A DNA stretch of 64,000 bases from an uncultured Shewanella sp. (GTDB taxonomy: Bacteria; Pseudomonadota; Gammaproteobacteria; Enterobacterales; Shewanellaceae). Of this stretch, positions 26,098 to 35,980 are shown in pieces (positions within the stretch are counted from its first letter, which is position 1; every line of letters starts with the position of its first letter). The notes under the pieces were generated by a model that saw only the letters and a program-made list of their open reading frames with translations, was not told where the DNA came from and did no database searches. A program made the position numbers and the translations under genes. The stretch lies in assembly GCF_947501665.1 (NCBI RefSeq), contig NZ_CANMWS010000001.1, forward strand, positions 1 through 64,000, written 5' to 3'.

Positions 26098-27075
26098 TTA
26101 AGGCTCTAACCATTGATGACAGTTAGCGGCGCCTTGTCGTCGTTTTTTGTCTAAATGTTCACAATAGATGCTTAGTTCTTGCAATGTTCCTACAGGACCT
26201 TTGAATAATCGAGTAAAATCAGAGGTCAATTTGATCCAGTTTTGAATAGGAATATTTAGTTTTTTCAAAAGATTCTTTGTTGGAATATATAAAGAGGTAT
26301 GTTTTTCTCCCTGAAGGATTTGACTGGTCTCACAGAGAAGCTCGCAATAATCTTTAAAATGAAAAGCTAAACCTTTAGAGGGGACGTGGCTCCTATTACC
26401 TATAAAAGGCAGCAAATATTGTGGTTGTTTGTTAGCTGCAGAACTTTTGATCCGTTTTTGAATGCTAGTAAAGTCTGCTTCTTCTATAGTTTTCGTGGCT
26501 TTTGCACGAATAGGGTTGAGATCGACATAAGCCATACAGGCAATAATTGCGGCTTCATCGAGTAGGGCTTGAGATTTAAAGCGACCTTCCCAGAATCGTC
26601 CACTGCATTTGTCTTCTTTATTTGCCATTCTTGCTATGGGTTCATTGAGTGTACGCATGAACCAACTGATATCACTAAGCCTACTTCGGTAAGTTGCTAT
26701 CGTATTTGATAAAATATCAATTTCGTGGCTTTCTAGCTGTAAACCCTTACTGAATTTTTGGGTGATATTTGTTCCTTTGAACAGTTTATGCCAACGTTCA
26801 ACAATTTCCGTATTGCTCCAATTATTCGCTTGATAAATATCAATGCTTAATACTAAGTGCACATGATTTGACATGATGGCATATGAGCAAATATCGATGG
26901 AAAATATTTGTGCTAATTGTAATAGACGTTTTTCTACCCACTCACGCCTATGCTCATAAGACTGACCTGTGTAATGGTCTATTCCGCATAAAAATGCTTT
27001 GCGCACACATCGTGAAATACAGTGATAAAAAGAGGTATCTTCAAGACTAATGATGGATTTTCTTGGGGTAGGCAT
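26098..27075 (-). CDS. REP-associated tyrosine transposase (RAYT, IS200-like Y1 family)
   Basis: A 325-residue single-strand DNA transposase. The HUH metal-binding motif is HVH at residues 71-73 (IMSNHVHLVLS), preceded by the family opening FYHCISRCVRKAFLCG. A C-terminal part follows with CSGRFWEGRFKSQALLDEAA and ACMAYVDLNPIRAKA, both strong family signatures. No flanking terminal inverted repeats are seen, as expected for RAYTs, which mobilise or maintain REP elements. Three REP-like repeats lie just beyond its 3' end. The gene appears intact. Confidence 0.9.
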   Translation of the reverse strand: MPTPRKSIISLEDTSFYHCISRCVRKAFLCGIDHYTGQSYEHRREWVEKRLLQLAQIFSIDICSYAIMSNHVHLVLSIDIYQANNWSNTEIVERWHKLFKGTNITQKFSKGLQLESHEIDILSNTIATYRSRLSDISWFMRTLNEPIARMANKEDKCSGRFWEGRFKSQALLDEAAIIACMAYVDLNPIRAKATKTIEEADFTSIQKRIKSSAANKQPQYLLPFIGNRSHVPSKGLAFHFKDYCELLCETSQILQGEKHTSLYIPTKNLLKKLNIPIQNWIKLTSDFTRLFKGPVGTLQELSIYCEHLDKKRRQGAANCHQWLEP

Positions 27076-27280
27076 TAATACGACCTCCAGCTGTCTAATA
27101 TCAACTTTATTAAGCCTAGTTCAAAATGCTGGATGTTTTTAGAACAATATGGGCGTTGAATTAAAATGGGTGTTTATTAAACGTTCTAACTATCTGTATC
27201 AAAGAGACTTAAACCTGAATTTATTACCAAATAGGCTGATATCGCAGTTGGTTAAGTTAACTATATGTAGGATAGTATCG

Positions 27281-27309
27281 AAAAAGCCAGTCAAGAAATG
27301 ACTGGCTTT
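27281..27309 (-). terminator. terminator of the beta-helix protein gene
   Basis: Perfect 11-base arms AAAGCCAGTCA / TGACTGGCTTT with a 5-base loop are followed on the minus strand by TTTTT. Confidence 0.88.
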
Positions 27310-27341
27310 GTGAGCGAGAAAGATGCATTTTTTACAATGAA

Positions 27342-29483
27342 TTAATGGTTTCTGTCTATTACGAGTCCTTGACTGAGTAGCTGACTATTATGGCCAAAGG
27401 TGATACTTGCATTGGGTTCAATAATAAAAATGGCATTAGGTGAAAGAGATAGGCTCATGTTATCACTAATGTGCAAATTGCTTCCAGAGGTTAAGGTGAC
27501 GACTTGATAGCGTTTGATTTGAGTGTCGCCAGCAATGATGAAATCACCATCGAGTTTGTATTCAGTTTCAAGGTTGTAACCAGGATCGATTTGAAATGGA
27601 TCAGATACTTTTAAATAGTCTGGCAATTCAACAACGAGACTATTTCTAACAATATCATTTAACTCTGGTGAGTGACGATATTGGCTATAATCTATTCTCA
27701 AACCATCAATTTCGTTAGTGGCACGTTGGAAATCGATGATTTTATCTGATATCTCTGCGATTTGATTACTGTTCCACCAGTTTAACTTTGCATTTATGAT
27801 AATTGGAGAAAAGGGTAAAGATGCTTGAGACTGATGTTGGGCTTCTTCTTTGTAAGCATGGAAGGGGTATACTTGAGTGAATAAGTGAATGTTATTATCG
27901 ATAAAGTCATTATATTCAATTAATGTGTCTACATTTTGAGTTTCAGGAACAACGTCTAGACGGATAGCTTGTCCATTTTCAATGAAACGAGTATGAGTGA
28001 TAATGATCTTTGTTTGTTCATCTTCTAGCTGAGATGAGTTTGTTGGAAGGCTTTGTTCTGGAAACACAATATCTGGAACCAAATTCGCATAAATGCCTTG
28101 TTGCGCATGCTGAACTTGCGCAAAGCGAAGGTTTAATTCTGCTCCTTGTGAGAGCTGTATACCTTGCCAATTTGGGTTTATGAGGTGAGATGCTGCATTA
28201 AAGTTTACGCGGTTATGGGATGCACCTTGAGCATATAAACTACCATTAAGATTGATTCTGGCACCTTTTTCTGCAATGACTTGTACACCTTCAAGCAACT
28301 CCCAATGACCATTAACGTTGATTTGGCTATTTTTACTTAAATAAATTACAGCTCCAGGTTCTACAATGAATCTTGCGGTTTGAGCAATAGAAAGCACACT
28401 ATTTTCGCTTACGATTAACATACTATTTTCTGTAAGCGTTGCTAATTGATAGGGGGTAAATTGAGTATCACCCGCAATTAAAAAGTTGCCATCCAATTGA
28501 TAATGACTTTCTCTATTAAACCCTGGGTCAATAGTAATAGGATCATCTAGTTTCCATTTTTTGGGTAATTTCAGCATGAATGCATTCGTTAAAATATCAT
28601 TGTTATAAATAGACTGCCTAAAGTGGCTGTAATTGACCCTTAATGCATTACTGTTTTGATTATTTAATCTTATAGTATTCTGAGTGTCTCTAATATGTTG
28701 TTTAATATGATTAATGTCTGTTGTTGACCACCAGTTAAAGCGAGCATCAATAACAGTGGGGCTTATTGGTGTATTGAGAGTCTGTGCTTGGCTTGATGTA
28801 TAAAGGTGATATTGATTATCGCTAAATTGATTATATTGGATACTAGAATCTAGCTGGCCAAATGTATGCAATTCGCTAACATTGATGGCTGTTTGGTTAT
28901 GGCTAAAATCACTATAACGAATATTAAGCTGACTAATTGGAGCGTTCTCTATTTCAGACTTATAATGGGTGTCCGAATAATTTTGATTTGAATCAGTCGG
29001 GAATAATATCGTTGTGCCAATTTGGGCATGAATGGCATTGACTGCATGACTTATTTGGGTGTAGCGTAGGTTGACTGTTGAGCCGTTATATGTGGTGATC
29101 CCCTGCCAATCACTGTTTGTTGGGGATAACTGAACAGACTGGAAGCGATTCATATTATAGGCGTTACCCATTGAATTGAGTTCACCATACACTGCAATTT
29201 TAGTGTTTTCACCGACATCAATATTAACTCCTTCTTGTAATATTAAAGCGGCATTTGGATTAATGGTAAGAGTTGCGTTATCTGCTAAATAAACATGGGT
29301 GTCTTGATTAACGATGACCCTGTCACCGGCGTCAATTTGAAAGTCTTGCTGAATAATCCATTGTTCTGAAGCGTAATAATCAGTGGCTAAAGCTGAATGT
29401 GATAAGGTTAGCGATGTTATGCCTAATTGAGCTAATGCCATCAAACCTGTAAAACGTGAAATAGAACCTGTATAAGTACGCAC
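27342..29483 (-). CDS. exported repeat protein, probable right-handed beta-helix
   Basis: A 713-residue protein with a signal peptide (GLMALAQLGITSLTLSHSALA). The body repeats short beta-strand/turn units (NATLTINPNAALILQEGVNI, NSMLIVSENSVLSIAQTARF) typical of parallel beta-helix surface proteins. It is built of two long homologous blocks of about 330 residues. DPGFNRESHYQLDGNFLIAG matches DPGYNLETEYKLDGDFIIAG, and VIDARFNWWSTTDI matches IINAKLNWWNSNQI. No membrane anchor or autotransporter domain is seen, so release or secretion is likely. The function is not known. It has its own terminator and lies outside the flagellar operons. Confidence 0.75.
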   Translation of the reverse strand: MRTYTGSISRFTGLMALAQLGITSLTLSHSALATDYYASEQWIIQQDFQIDAGDRVIVNQDTHVYLADNATLTINPNAALILQEGVNIDVGENTKIAVYGELNSMGNAYNMNRFQSVQLSPTNSDWQGITTYNGSTVNLRYTQISHAVNAIHAQIGTTILFPTDSNQNYSDTHYKSEIENAPISQLNIRYSDFSHNQTAINVSELHTFGQLDSSIQYNQFSDNQYHLYTSSQAQTLNTPISPTVIDARFNWWSTTDINHIKQHIRDTQNTIRLNNQNSNALRVNYSHFRQSIYNNDILTNAFMLKLPKKWKLDDPITIDPGFNRESHYQLDGNFLIAGDTQFTPYQLATLTENSMLIVSENSVLSIAQTARFIVEPGAVIYLSKNSQINVNGHWELLEGVQVIAEKGARINLNGSLYAQGASHNRVNFNAASHLINPNWQGIQLSQGAELNLRFAQVQHAQQGIYANLVPDIVFPEQSLPTNSSQLEDEQTKIIITHTRFIENGQAIRLDVVPETQNVDTLIEYNDFIDNNIHLFTQVYPFHAYKEEAQHQSQASLPFSPIIINAKLNWWNSNQIAEISDKIIDFQRATNEIDGLRIDYSQYRHSPELNDIVRNSLVVELPDYLKVSDPFQIDPGYNLETEYKLDGDFIIAGDTQIKRYQVVTLTSGSNLHISDNMSLSLSPNAIFIIEPNASITFGHNSQLLSQGLVIDRNH

Positions 29484-30108
29484 AGTTATTTCCTTTTAAA
29501 TTTGTTGAGTACTTGGATAGCAATGATTGAGTCATACTTATTCATTACCACCGTCCTTGTCTTTCATTTGGCGCTACCTTAACTCTGCAAGCTGTGCAAA
29601 TAAACCCCACCACATCACAAAATAAACATTTTATTAACAAACTGTGATGAAGATCGAATAAATTATTGCTTGCTTACTATTTTTGAGATTTGATCACTAC
29701 TATTATGATTTTTTGCAGAAGATTAAATGTCAGTTTTATTAAATTGCAGTGAATTTGACTTGTGTTGATTTCATTGTATAAGTGATCTTTCAGTGGGGGG
29801 TTAACATACTGTAGGCAAGGTCGTTAATTGCTCCTGTATTAACAGGCGATAGGGGCAAAAATAGTGATATTTACCGGCGCTGCTTAACCTGAGTTTAGGT
29901 TATATAGCTAAATTAATACAAAATGGTAGTCTCAGAGCGAGTAGTTGGTGACAGTTTGAGGCACATTAATGATGGATTATGGGAGCGTTTCGAGGTCATG
30001 CGATAAAGAGGTCGAAAGGCTGATTGAAAAGGGGAGGCGACTTTATGGGCCAATCCCCCTTTGCTTTGATATTTATAAATACCTGAGTTATCAAAGCATC
30101 GGCACATT
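29484..30108. other. 625-base intergenic region with several inverted repeats
   Basis: Contains stem-loops: AACCTgagttTAGGTT near 29888; GATTG...GGGG pairing with CAATCCCC (about 30023-30057); and GCTTTGATA / TATCAAAGC (30063-30097). The last may end the flg operon although it lacks a T tract. A 64-codon minus frame here overlaps these stems and is not credible as a gene. Confidence 0.45.
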
Positions 30109-31164
30109 TTACCCCAGCAGTGAAGAGACTTGATTACGATTCACATTGGCTTGGGCCATGAGTGAGCGTACATGTGCGCTAAAGGGACTTGGTTGCATTA
30201 AGGTATTTAGGCGCTGTAATGTATTTTGTACATCAAAATCTTGTTGTTTTCCATTATTAATTTGCTTCAGTTGTAAGCGTATTTTTTGCTGTACTTCGCC
30301 TAATTCTTGTAACTGCTGCTCAATTTTACTCAATGACTTACTGATTTTAGCCATACTTTGTTTCAGGTTGCTGTGACTGTTAAATTGCCATTCCCTTGGA
30401 TCTTGCCAGTTTAGTTCTTCGATGACCTTAATTAATCTCGGCTCTCCCGCGGGTAGACGTTGACCTTGTCCCGTCATGAATATGCCATCTTTGATGAGTT
30501 GCCATTGCTTCTCGTGAGTATTGAACAAACTTGGGGTTATTGGTGAACCTATTGCTGGGTTGTTGGCAATTTGTTGGGCTTGCAGTTGAATCCCTAAGGG
30601 CTTCAAGTTTGCCGCTAAATGACTGGCTAAGCGCGCTTGAGAATAATTAGCCGGTAGTGTGATGTTTGTTATGGCGCCGCCTATTTGCAAACTAATACGC
30701 TCATCTCTAGCTTTGGGTTTTGTGAGCTCCACAGATTTTAATGTGAATTGTCGTGGGCTCGCAGGACGAGTCGGTGTGATCACATTTAATTGATGATCAA
30801 TTAATGTTTTGCCTTGGTATTGAGGCTTAAGGTTCAGCAACATTTGCTGTAAACGTAAACAAGTTTGATCAGGCTCTGTTTGTATTGGTGAGGTATTTTT
30901 GAGTGATATTTGTACTTGTTTTTTGAGCTTTTTAAGCAGTTTGATAACATGCTTTAAGCTATGCTCGGCCACTTGTGAGGCTGAAATTTTATGTTGGCCT
31001 TGGGTGACTTTGGCCCAACGAACATAAGATTCCAGCCTGTGAGTCGGAATGGAGGACATTTTAGCCTGAACGTTTGGCAGCGATTGAGGCAGTTCACTAA
31101 TGGGTGCACTAACCGTTTGGCTGCGGTGTTGAACATTTAGGCTGTCTGTAACTCCATTAAGCAT
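30109..31164 (-). CDS. lateral flagellar operon protein of unknown function downstream of flgL
   Basis: A 351-residue protein, the last of the flgB-L operon, 12 bases after flgL. It has no signal peptide. The N-terminal half is basic and helical (HVIKLLKKLKKQVQISLKN). A middle block (RISLQIGGAITNITLPANYSQ, then ARLASHLAANLKPLGIQLQA) resembles the short motifs found in hook/filament proteins. A coiled-coil follows (SLSKIEQQLQELGEVQQKIR). The C-terminal end SLMAQANVNRNQVSSLLG looks like the D0 tail of flagellins and hook-associated proteins. It may be an exported axial or junction protein, or a chaperone/regulator. No known family name applies. Confidence 0.65.
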   Translation of the reverse strand: MLNGVTDSLNVQHRSQTVSAPISELPQSLPNVQAKMSSIPTHRLESYVRWAKVTQGQHKISASQVAEHSLKHVIKLLKKLKKQVQISLKNTSPIQTEPDQTCLRLQQMLLNLKPQYQGKTLIDHQLNVITPTRPASPRQFTLKSVELTKPKARDERISLQIGGAITNITLPANYSQARLASHLAANLKPLGIQLQAQQIANNPAIGSPITPSLFNTHEKQWQLIKDGIFMTGQGQRLPAGEPRLIKVIEELNWQDPREWQFNSHSNLKQSMAKISKSLSKIEQQLQELGEVQQKIRLQLKQINNGKQQDFDVQNTLQRLNTLMQPSPFSAHVRSLMAQANVNRNQVSSLLG

Positions 31165-31176
31165 AATTTTTAATCT

Positions 31177-32094
31177 CTATATTTGGCTAAATAATGATAA
31201 TTTACTGATCTGTACGAAAGTTTGTTGTGTGACCTGTAGCGCGGTGAGTTTCATATTGAACTCAGCTGTAGCTTGAGCATAATCTAATGTTTCAACATCT
31301 CCAATAACTCCTTGGCTGAAAATTTTCATTTCTTCATGGGAGGTTTTAGTTAGGTTTAAGCTGTTTTGCTTACCACCTAAGTCAGTAATGGTTGCACTAA
31401 TGCTGTTTAGTGTATCATCTAATGTACTCTGCATATCTGCAGCGGCGGTATCGAATCCAGCATCACCTGGTGACAGGGTGGGATCCTTTAATACTTCCAT
31501 ATAAGCTTGGGCCTGATTAAAGATATCATTACTGCCATTACTGAAAATAAAAGCGTCTGCGGTTACATTGGCTTCCATCCAAGTGTTATTTGCCACTTGC
31601 ACTTCACGTTGATTGCTATCACCTTGATAGCTATAAACGCCATTGTTGTCTTTAAGCAGAGGTTGAGTGTTGGTTAGATTGCCTGAAAAAAGATAATTGC
31701 CACTTTCATCGGTGGCATTGACTAATGACACCATGCTTTCCATTAGCTCTTCCATTTCTGCGCTGTAGGCTGCGCGATCTTCCGGTGATAAGCTGCCATT
31801 ATTAGAGGCGACGGTAATTTCACGTAAACGACCTTGAAGATCGATCATACTGGAAAGGTGAGTTTCAGAGCGGTCAAGGCCGGTACTGAGAGAGTCAATA
31901 TTTTTTATGTATTGTGACGTGGCTGCAACATCACGCTCAGTACCAATGACTTGCACTGAACCAATAGGGTCGTCAGAGGGTTTAAGTAGTGATTTCCCTG
32001 TTGATTGCATCTCATTTAGACGTGCAATTTCAATAGTGGACTTTTGTAAGCTGTACAGGTTACTGCTGTACATGTTTTGCATACTAATGCGCAT
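31177..32094 (-). CDS. flgL: lateral hook-filament junction protein FlgL
   Basis: HAP3, the second junction protein between hook and filament. The 305-residue protein begins MRISMQNMYSSNLYSLQK and has the flagellin-like N-terminal helix with GKSLLKPSDDPIGS. It has the typical block MVNATDESGNYLFSGNLT-like sequence (LVNATDESGNYLFSG) near residue 120, and ends LTALQVTQQTFVQISKLSLF. It lies 11 bases after flgK. Confidence 0.93.
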   Translation of the reverse strand: MRISMQNMYSSNLYSLQKSTIEIARLNEMQSTGKSLLKPSDDPIGSVQVIGTERDVAATSQYIKNIDSLSTGLDRSETHLSSMIDLQGRLREITVASNNGSLSPEDRAAYSAEMEELMESMVSLVNATDESGNYLFSGNLTNTQPLLKDNNGVYSYQGDSNQREVQVANNTWMEANVTADAFIFSNGSNDIFNQAQAYMEVLKDPTLSPGDAGFDTAAADMQSTLDDTLNSISATITDLGGKQNSLNLTKTSHEEMKIFSQGVIGDVETLDYAQATAEFNMKLTALQVTQQTFVQISKLSLFSQI

Positions 32095-32105
32095 GATTTA
32101 TTTCC

Positions 32106-33479
32106 TTAAATGCTGCTTAAAAGAGTTTGAAATAATTGATCGGCCGTGGAGATAATCTTGGCATTAGCTTGATATTGTTGTTGATACTTGATGAGGTTGA
32201 CGCCTTCCTCATCTAAGTTGACACCGCTGGTACTAGACCATTGAGCTTGGGCATCCATTTGTAATTGTTTACTGGTTTCGGCATTTAATCCAGCTTGACG
32301 TGCGCTTGAACCTAGCTGACCGATTTTGGCTGCAAAGGCATCACCCATTGTGGTGTTGGCATTAATCGAGCCAAAGGCAAAGTTGGTATTAACAATGCTA
32401 ACCAGCTCCTTAAGGTTACTGTTATCCCCCGGTGTGCCATCTTGTCCAAAAGCCAGCATGTCAGAGGTAAAACCTGAGGTTAGAGTCAATGTCCCTGCAG
32501 GATTGCCGGCATCATAGCTAAATAAATCGACGGTTGGTGTGGCACCATTAAGATCGGTACCTTGTTTAAGTACATTATTAAACTCATCAGCTAAATTTTT
32601 AGCCATTTCATTGGTGAAGGTGATGGAGTCTGTGAGATCGTTATCTCGATAGTCCAGCAAGGCTCCTAAACTGCCGCCGGTGTTTTCATCAACAGGAAAA
32701 GTCGATTGGCCGAATTCAATGCTGACTTGATTAAGCGTTGGATTACTATTGAGTGGTGATGTCACTAATGTTGATGTAAGCGTACCGGCAAGTAATGGCT
32801 GACCTTGAGCCAGTGAAATATTGACCATGCCATTGCTTTCTTCTGTAACGCGAATGTCGATGATCTTGGCTAAGTCATCAATGGCGACATCACGGCTATC
32901 TAATAAGGAAGCCGATGGATTGCCGTTATTGGCCGATGCTTGAATTTCAGTGTTTAAACGGGCAATGGTATCAAGTTGCGCATTGATTTCATTGACCGAA
33001 GCGCCAATTTGGCTTTCTATTTGGGTGGTTTGTGTATTTAAACCATCGCTGATTGAGTTGATCCGTTGGCTTAAGGCTTTAGCCTCATTGAGCACACCTT
33101 GGCGATAAGCGGTTTCGCTGGGTTTTTCCATTGAGGCATTTAAAGCGGCAAAAAGTGCATCCAAGCCTTCGGAAATATTATTACCGTCGGTATTGAAAAT
33201 CGTTTCCACTTGGCTGTGGTAACTTTGTTGAGTATTGGCATAACCCACGCTGCTGCTTGAATTCCAAAGCTGAGCGACTTGATATTGATCTGAAATACGG
33301 CGAATACCATCAACATTGACGCCCGCGCCGCCGCCATATCCTCCACCCGCGACTGAACTTGTCATCACTTGTTGACGTGAATAACCGACAACCGCAGCGT
33401 TGGCAACATTATTTGAGGTAGTATTTAAGGCAGCCATGCTGGCCGTTAGCCCTGACATACCAATATTGAGAAGACTCAT
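32106..33479 (-). CDS. flgK: lateral hook-associated protein FlgK
   Basis: HAP1, the first junction protein on the hook. The 457-residue protein opens LLNIGMSGLTASMAALNTTS and SNNVANAAVVGYSRQQV. It has the helical region IGASVNEINAQLDTIARLN near residue 165 and ends GVNLDEEGVNLIKYQQQYQA before the terminal ISTADQLFQTLLSSI. It is somewhat shorter than enteric FlgK (about 550). Confidence 0.94.
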   Translation of the reverse strand: MSLLNIGMSGLTASMAALNTTSNNVANAAVVGYSRQQVMTSSVAGGGYGGGAGVNVDGIRRISDQYQVAQLWNSSSSVGYANTQQSYHSQVETIFNTDGNNISEGLDALFAALNASMEKPSETAYRQGVLNEAKALSQRINSISDGLNTQTTQIESQIGASVNEINAQLDTIARLNTEIQASANNGNPSASLLDSRDVAIDDLAKIIDIRVTEESNGMVNISLAQGQPLLAGTLTSTLVTSPLNSNPTLNQVSIEFGQSTFPVDENTGGSLGALLDYRDNDLTDSITFTNEMAKNLADEFNNVLKQGTDLNGATPTVDLFSYDAGNPAGTLTLTSGFTSDMLAFGQDGTPGDNSNLKELVSIVNTNFAFGSINANTTMGDAFAAKIGQLGSSARQAGLNAETSKQLQMDAQAQWSSTSGVNLDEEGVNLIKYQQQYQANAKIISTADQLFQTLLSSI

Positions 33480-33564
33480 TGTGTTTCCTTAATTTAGTCG
33501 AACAAAGCTGCTAATACTCATTTCAGTTATGCCTTGAATGAATACATACCGTCATGCTTACGAG

Positions 33565-33993
33565 TTATTTCACCTTGATGGGAGTAATAAGCGCAGGTTG
33601 CATGGCTGTGGTTGATATATTAGTCGCAATATTAGCGGCGTTTTGTGTTGATATTTGTTCATTAGAGGCGACCGCTTCAGGGCGCGACTTAAGGGCGCTG
33701 GCTAATTGTTTGGTCATGACGCTGGCAAGGCCTGTGCTTTGCATTTGACTTAAGCGTCCGGCAAGCTCTGAGTCATGCCAATCACGATATAAGCTGTCTT
33801 TTTGCGCCGAGAGTGGGTTATCTTCATCCGCCATCACATCGGATGCACTGCGCATTTGTTTTAGCACTGTTTGTAAAAACTGTGCTTCAAACTGTTGGCT
33901 GACTAGTTTCAGCGCACCGTACTCTCCGTTGCTTTTGATGAGATCGCCAGCATTGGTTTGATTTAAGTAGCTATGTGAATTGTCGAGTTTCAT
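33565..33993 (-). CDS. flgJ: lateral FlgJ, rod-capping domain only
   Basis: A 142-residue FlgJ. It contains the N-terminal rod-binding domain (LKLVSQQFEAQFLQTVLKQM, then DSLYRDWHDSELAGRLSQMQ and STGLASVMTKQLA) and lacks the C-terminal peptidoglycan hydrolase domain found in enteric FlgJ of about 310 residues. The wall-cutting step must come from another enzyme, perhaps the polar system's. The ATG at 33993 is preferred over a GTG two codons earlier. A stem-loop separates it from flgI. Confidence 0.88.
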   Translation of the reverse strand: MKLDNSHSYLNQTNAGDLIKSNGEYGALKLVSQQFEAQFLQTVLKQMRSASDVMADEDNPLSAQKDSLYRDWHDSELAGRLSQMQSTGLASVMTKQLASALKSRPEAVASNEQISTQNAANIATNISTTAMQPALITPIKVK

Positions 33994-34018
33994 ATGCACG
34001 CCATTACCGAATGTTAAA

Positions 34019-34061
34019 AAGTAAGCTTAAACGCCTAATTGCTTAGACGATAAGCTTACTT
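34019..34061 (-). terminator. hairpin between flgI and flgJ
   Basis: Perfect 11-base arms AAGTAAGCTTA / TAAGCTTACTT, with a 21-base loop, end in TTTTT on the minus strand. It resembles a terminator placed inside the operon and could reduce flow into flgJKL or mark an RNA processing point. Confidence 0.55.
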
Positions 34062-34085
34062 GGGGTTGAACCGTTATCATTTGAT

Positions 34086-35216
34086 TTATATTACGACGAG
34101 CTCAGCTTCTAGTGAGCCGGCTTCGTCTAATGCTTGTAATATAGACATCAAGTCCATGGGAGAGGCGCCAAGGCTGTTAATTGCTCTGACAATTTCTTCC
34201 AATGCGACACCTTCTTCCCAGACGAACATGTGTCCGCTGCCCGTATCAAGATTCACTTGGCTATCTGTGGTCACCACAGTGCGGCCTTGTGCGACACCAT
34301 AAATAGCGCTGTTTGGTTGGCTGACTTGTGGTTTTTCGATAATGCTGACGGTTAAATTACCGTGGCTAACGGCCGCTTTTCGCACGACGACACCACCACC
34401 CATAACGACTGTACCTGTTCGGCTATTAAAGACCACTCTGGGGGGCTTACGTCCTTGTAGAATTTGCAGCTCTTCGAGCATGGACATAAAGGTAATACGT
34501 TCACGATGAGATTTGGGCGCGCGAACGAGCACTTTTCCTTTGCTGTCGGCTGCCGCGACATTTGGACCAAAAAGATCGTTTACGGCACGTTCGATATTGC
34601 GGGCGGTTTTAAAGCTCGGAGCCCTAAGATTCAGGACAATATGATCTTTGTCATGAAAGTTACTGGGAATTTCAGCTTCCAATATGGCGCCGTTAGGAAT
34701 ATTGCCCACTGTGGTGACATTGACCGTCACTGAGGTCCCATTGCGTCCTTGAGCTGAAACGCCGCCAACGACTAAGTTACCTTGAGCCACGGCGTAGATT
34801 TCACCATCCACCCCTTTTAGCGGTGTCATTAACAGTGTGCCGCCGCGTAAACTCTTGGCATCGCCGAGTGACGATACTGTGATGTCTATGGTTTGCCCAG
34901 GGCTGGTTAACGCAGGCACTGTTGCATGCACAGCAACGGCGGCCACGTTTTTCAATTTAGGATCGATTCTATCGTCAAGTTGTACGCCAAATTGCTTGAG
35001 CATATTGACGACAGATTGACTGGTGAATTTGACTTGAGTGCGATCGCCTGTGCCATTGAGCCCAACGACTAAACCGTAACCGACTAGTTGGTTACCACGA
35101 ATACCTTGGACATCAACGATATCCATGAGATATCGGTTTTGGCTTGACTCTTGGGCAAGACTAGGCCCTGTTGCTAGCATCAAAAACACACTGGCGAGTA
35201 ATGTTAATTTTTTCAT
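34086..35216 (-). CDS. flgI: lateral flagellar P-ring protein FlgI
   Basis: The periplasmic P-ring subunit, 376 residues. The ATG at 35216 follows the strong ribosome site AAGGAAGGGG and gives a signal peptide ([20 protein letters not shown]). A longer frame into flgH is rejected. The body carries family blocks [27 protein letters not shown] and [18 protein letters not shown]. It ends [22 protein letters not shown]. Confidence 0.95.
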   Translation of the reverse strand: MKKLTLLASVFLMLATGPSLAQESSQNRYLMDIVDVQGIRGNQLVGYGLVVGLNGTGDRTQVKFTSQSVVNMLKQFGVQLDDRIDPKLKNVAAVAVHATVPALTSPGQTIDITVSSLGDAKSLRGGTLLMTPLKGVDGEIYAVAQGNLVVGGVSAQGRNGTSVTVNVTTVGNIPNGAILEAEIPSNFHDKDHIVLNLRAPSFKTARNIERAVNDLFGPNVAAADSKGKVLVRAPKSHRERITFMSMLEELQILQGRKPPRVVFNSRTGTVVMGGGVVVRKAAVSHGNLTVSIIEKPQVSQPNSAIYGVAQGRTVVTTDSQVNLDTGSGHMFVWEEGVALEEIVRAINSLGASPMDLMSILQALDEAGSLEAELVVI

Positions 35217-35269
35217 TTTCCCCTTCCTTGCCGAAGTGAACCGCTGAGTAAGCTGGAATAAATCTCGCA

Positions 35270-35932
35270 TCATAATGGGAACCATGGGCTATTAAAGTAA
35301 CGTGCTGCCCAGCCCATAGAGTTACTATCGGCAATGGCGCCTTGGCCACCATAAATGATGCGAGCATCAGCAATTCTTTGAGAAGAAATGGTGTTGTCTG
35401 TACCGATATCATCAATACGGATCAGACCGATTAAGCGTAAATACTCATCGCCTTGATTAAGCCTTAACCACTTTTCACCACGAATAAGGAGCGCACCATT
35501 AGGCAGTACTTTAGCAACGGTGACGGTAATGGAGCCCGACAGTTGATTTTGCTGTGTACTGGAACCGCTGCCATCAAAGGCACGACCAAAAGATCCATCG
35601 GCATTGGCAGAATAAGCATTACCATCAATATCTGAGGTTAAACCGAAGCCCATTTGTTGATCTTTGCTGGTTGACGTATCAGCCTTTTTGCTTGAAAAGG
35701 TTTTTTCATCCAAAGCAACGGTGAGAATGTCACCTTCTCTAAAAGCACGTTTATCTTTAAACAGGGTTAACATATAGCCCTGACGATATAGGCTGCCATC
35801 TTTTGCCTCTGGTAGGCTGTAATCAATTTCTGGCGGTGCCCATTCAGCAAGACCGGGTTTGGTTTCGGCCTCTGGAAAATGAGCTGCACAACCTGATAAT
35901 ATTAACAGCACTCCTATCCATAAATGACGCAT
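35270..35932 (-). CDS. flgH: lateral flagellar L-ring lipoprotein FlgH
   Basis: The outer-membrane L-ring subunit of 220 residues. The lipobox is ILSGC with Cys at residue 15. The conserved [40 protein letters not shown] and [18 protein letters not shown] are typical. It ends [11 protein letters not shown]. Confidence 0.95.
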   Translation of the reverse strand: MRHLWIGVLLILSGCAAHFPEAETKPGLAEWAPPEIDYSLPEAKDGSLYRQGYMLTLFKDKRAFREGDILTVALDEKTFSSKKADTSTSKDQQMGFGLTSDIDGNAYSANADGSFGRAFDGSGSSTQQNQLSGSITVTVAKVLPNGALLIRGEKWLRLNQGDEYLRLIGLIRIDDIGTDNTISSQRIADARIIYGGQGAIADSNSMGWAARYFNSPWFPL

Positions 35933-35980
35933 CTGTATCCCTTATCGTATTGGTGTAAAGTGGAACAACATCAGTTTCGA

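Noticed and set aside
28955..28985. ATAATGGGTGTC in the beta-helix gene resembling a reversed REP core
   Set aside because: A short match within a coding region without the flanking repeat bases; probably chance.
29781..29870. Possible integron attC-like or RNA element with GTTAAC and CCTGT/ACAGG arms
   Set aside because: The paired core sites and spacing of attC are not present, and no integrase lies nearby.
29913..30107. 64-codon minus frame after the flg operon
   Set aside because: It overlaps several stem-loops, has no ribosome site and no recognisable protein features.
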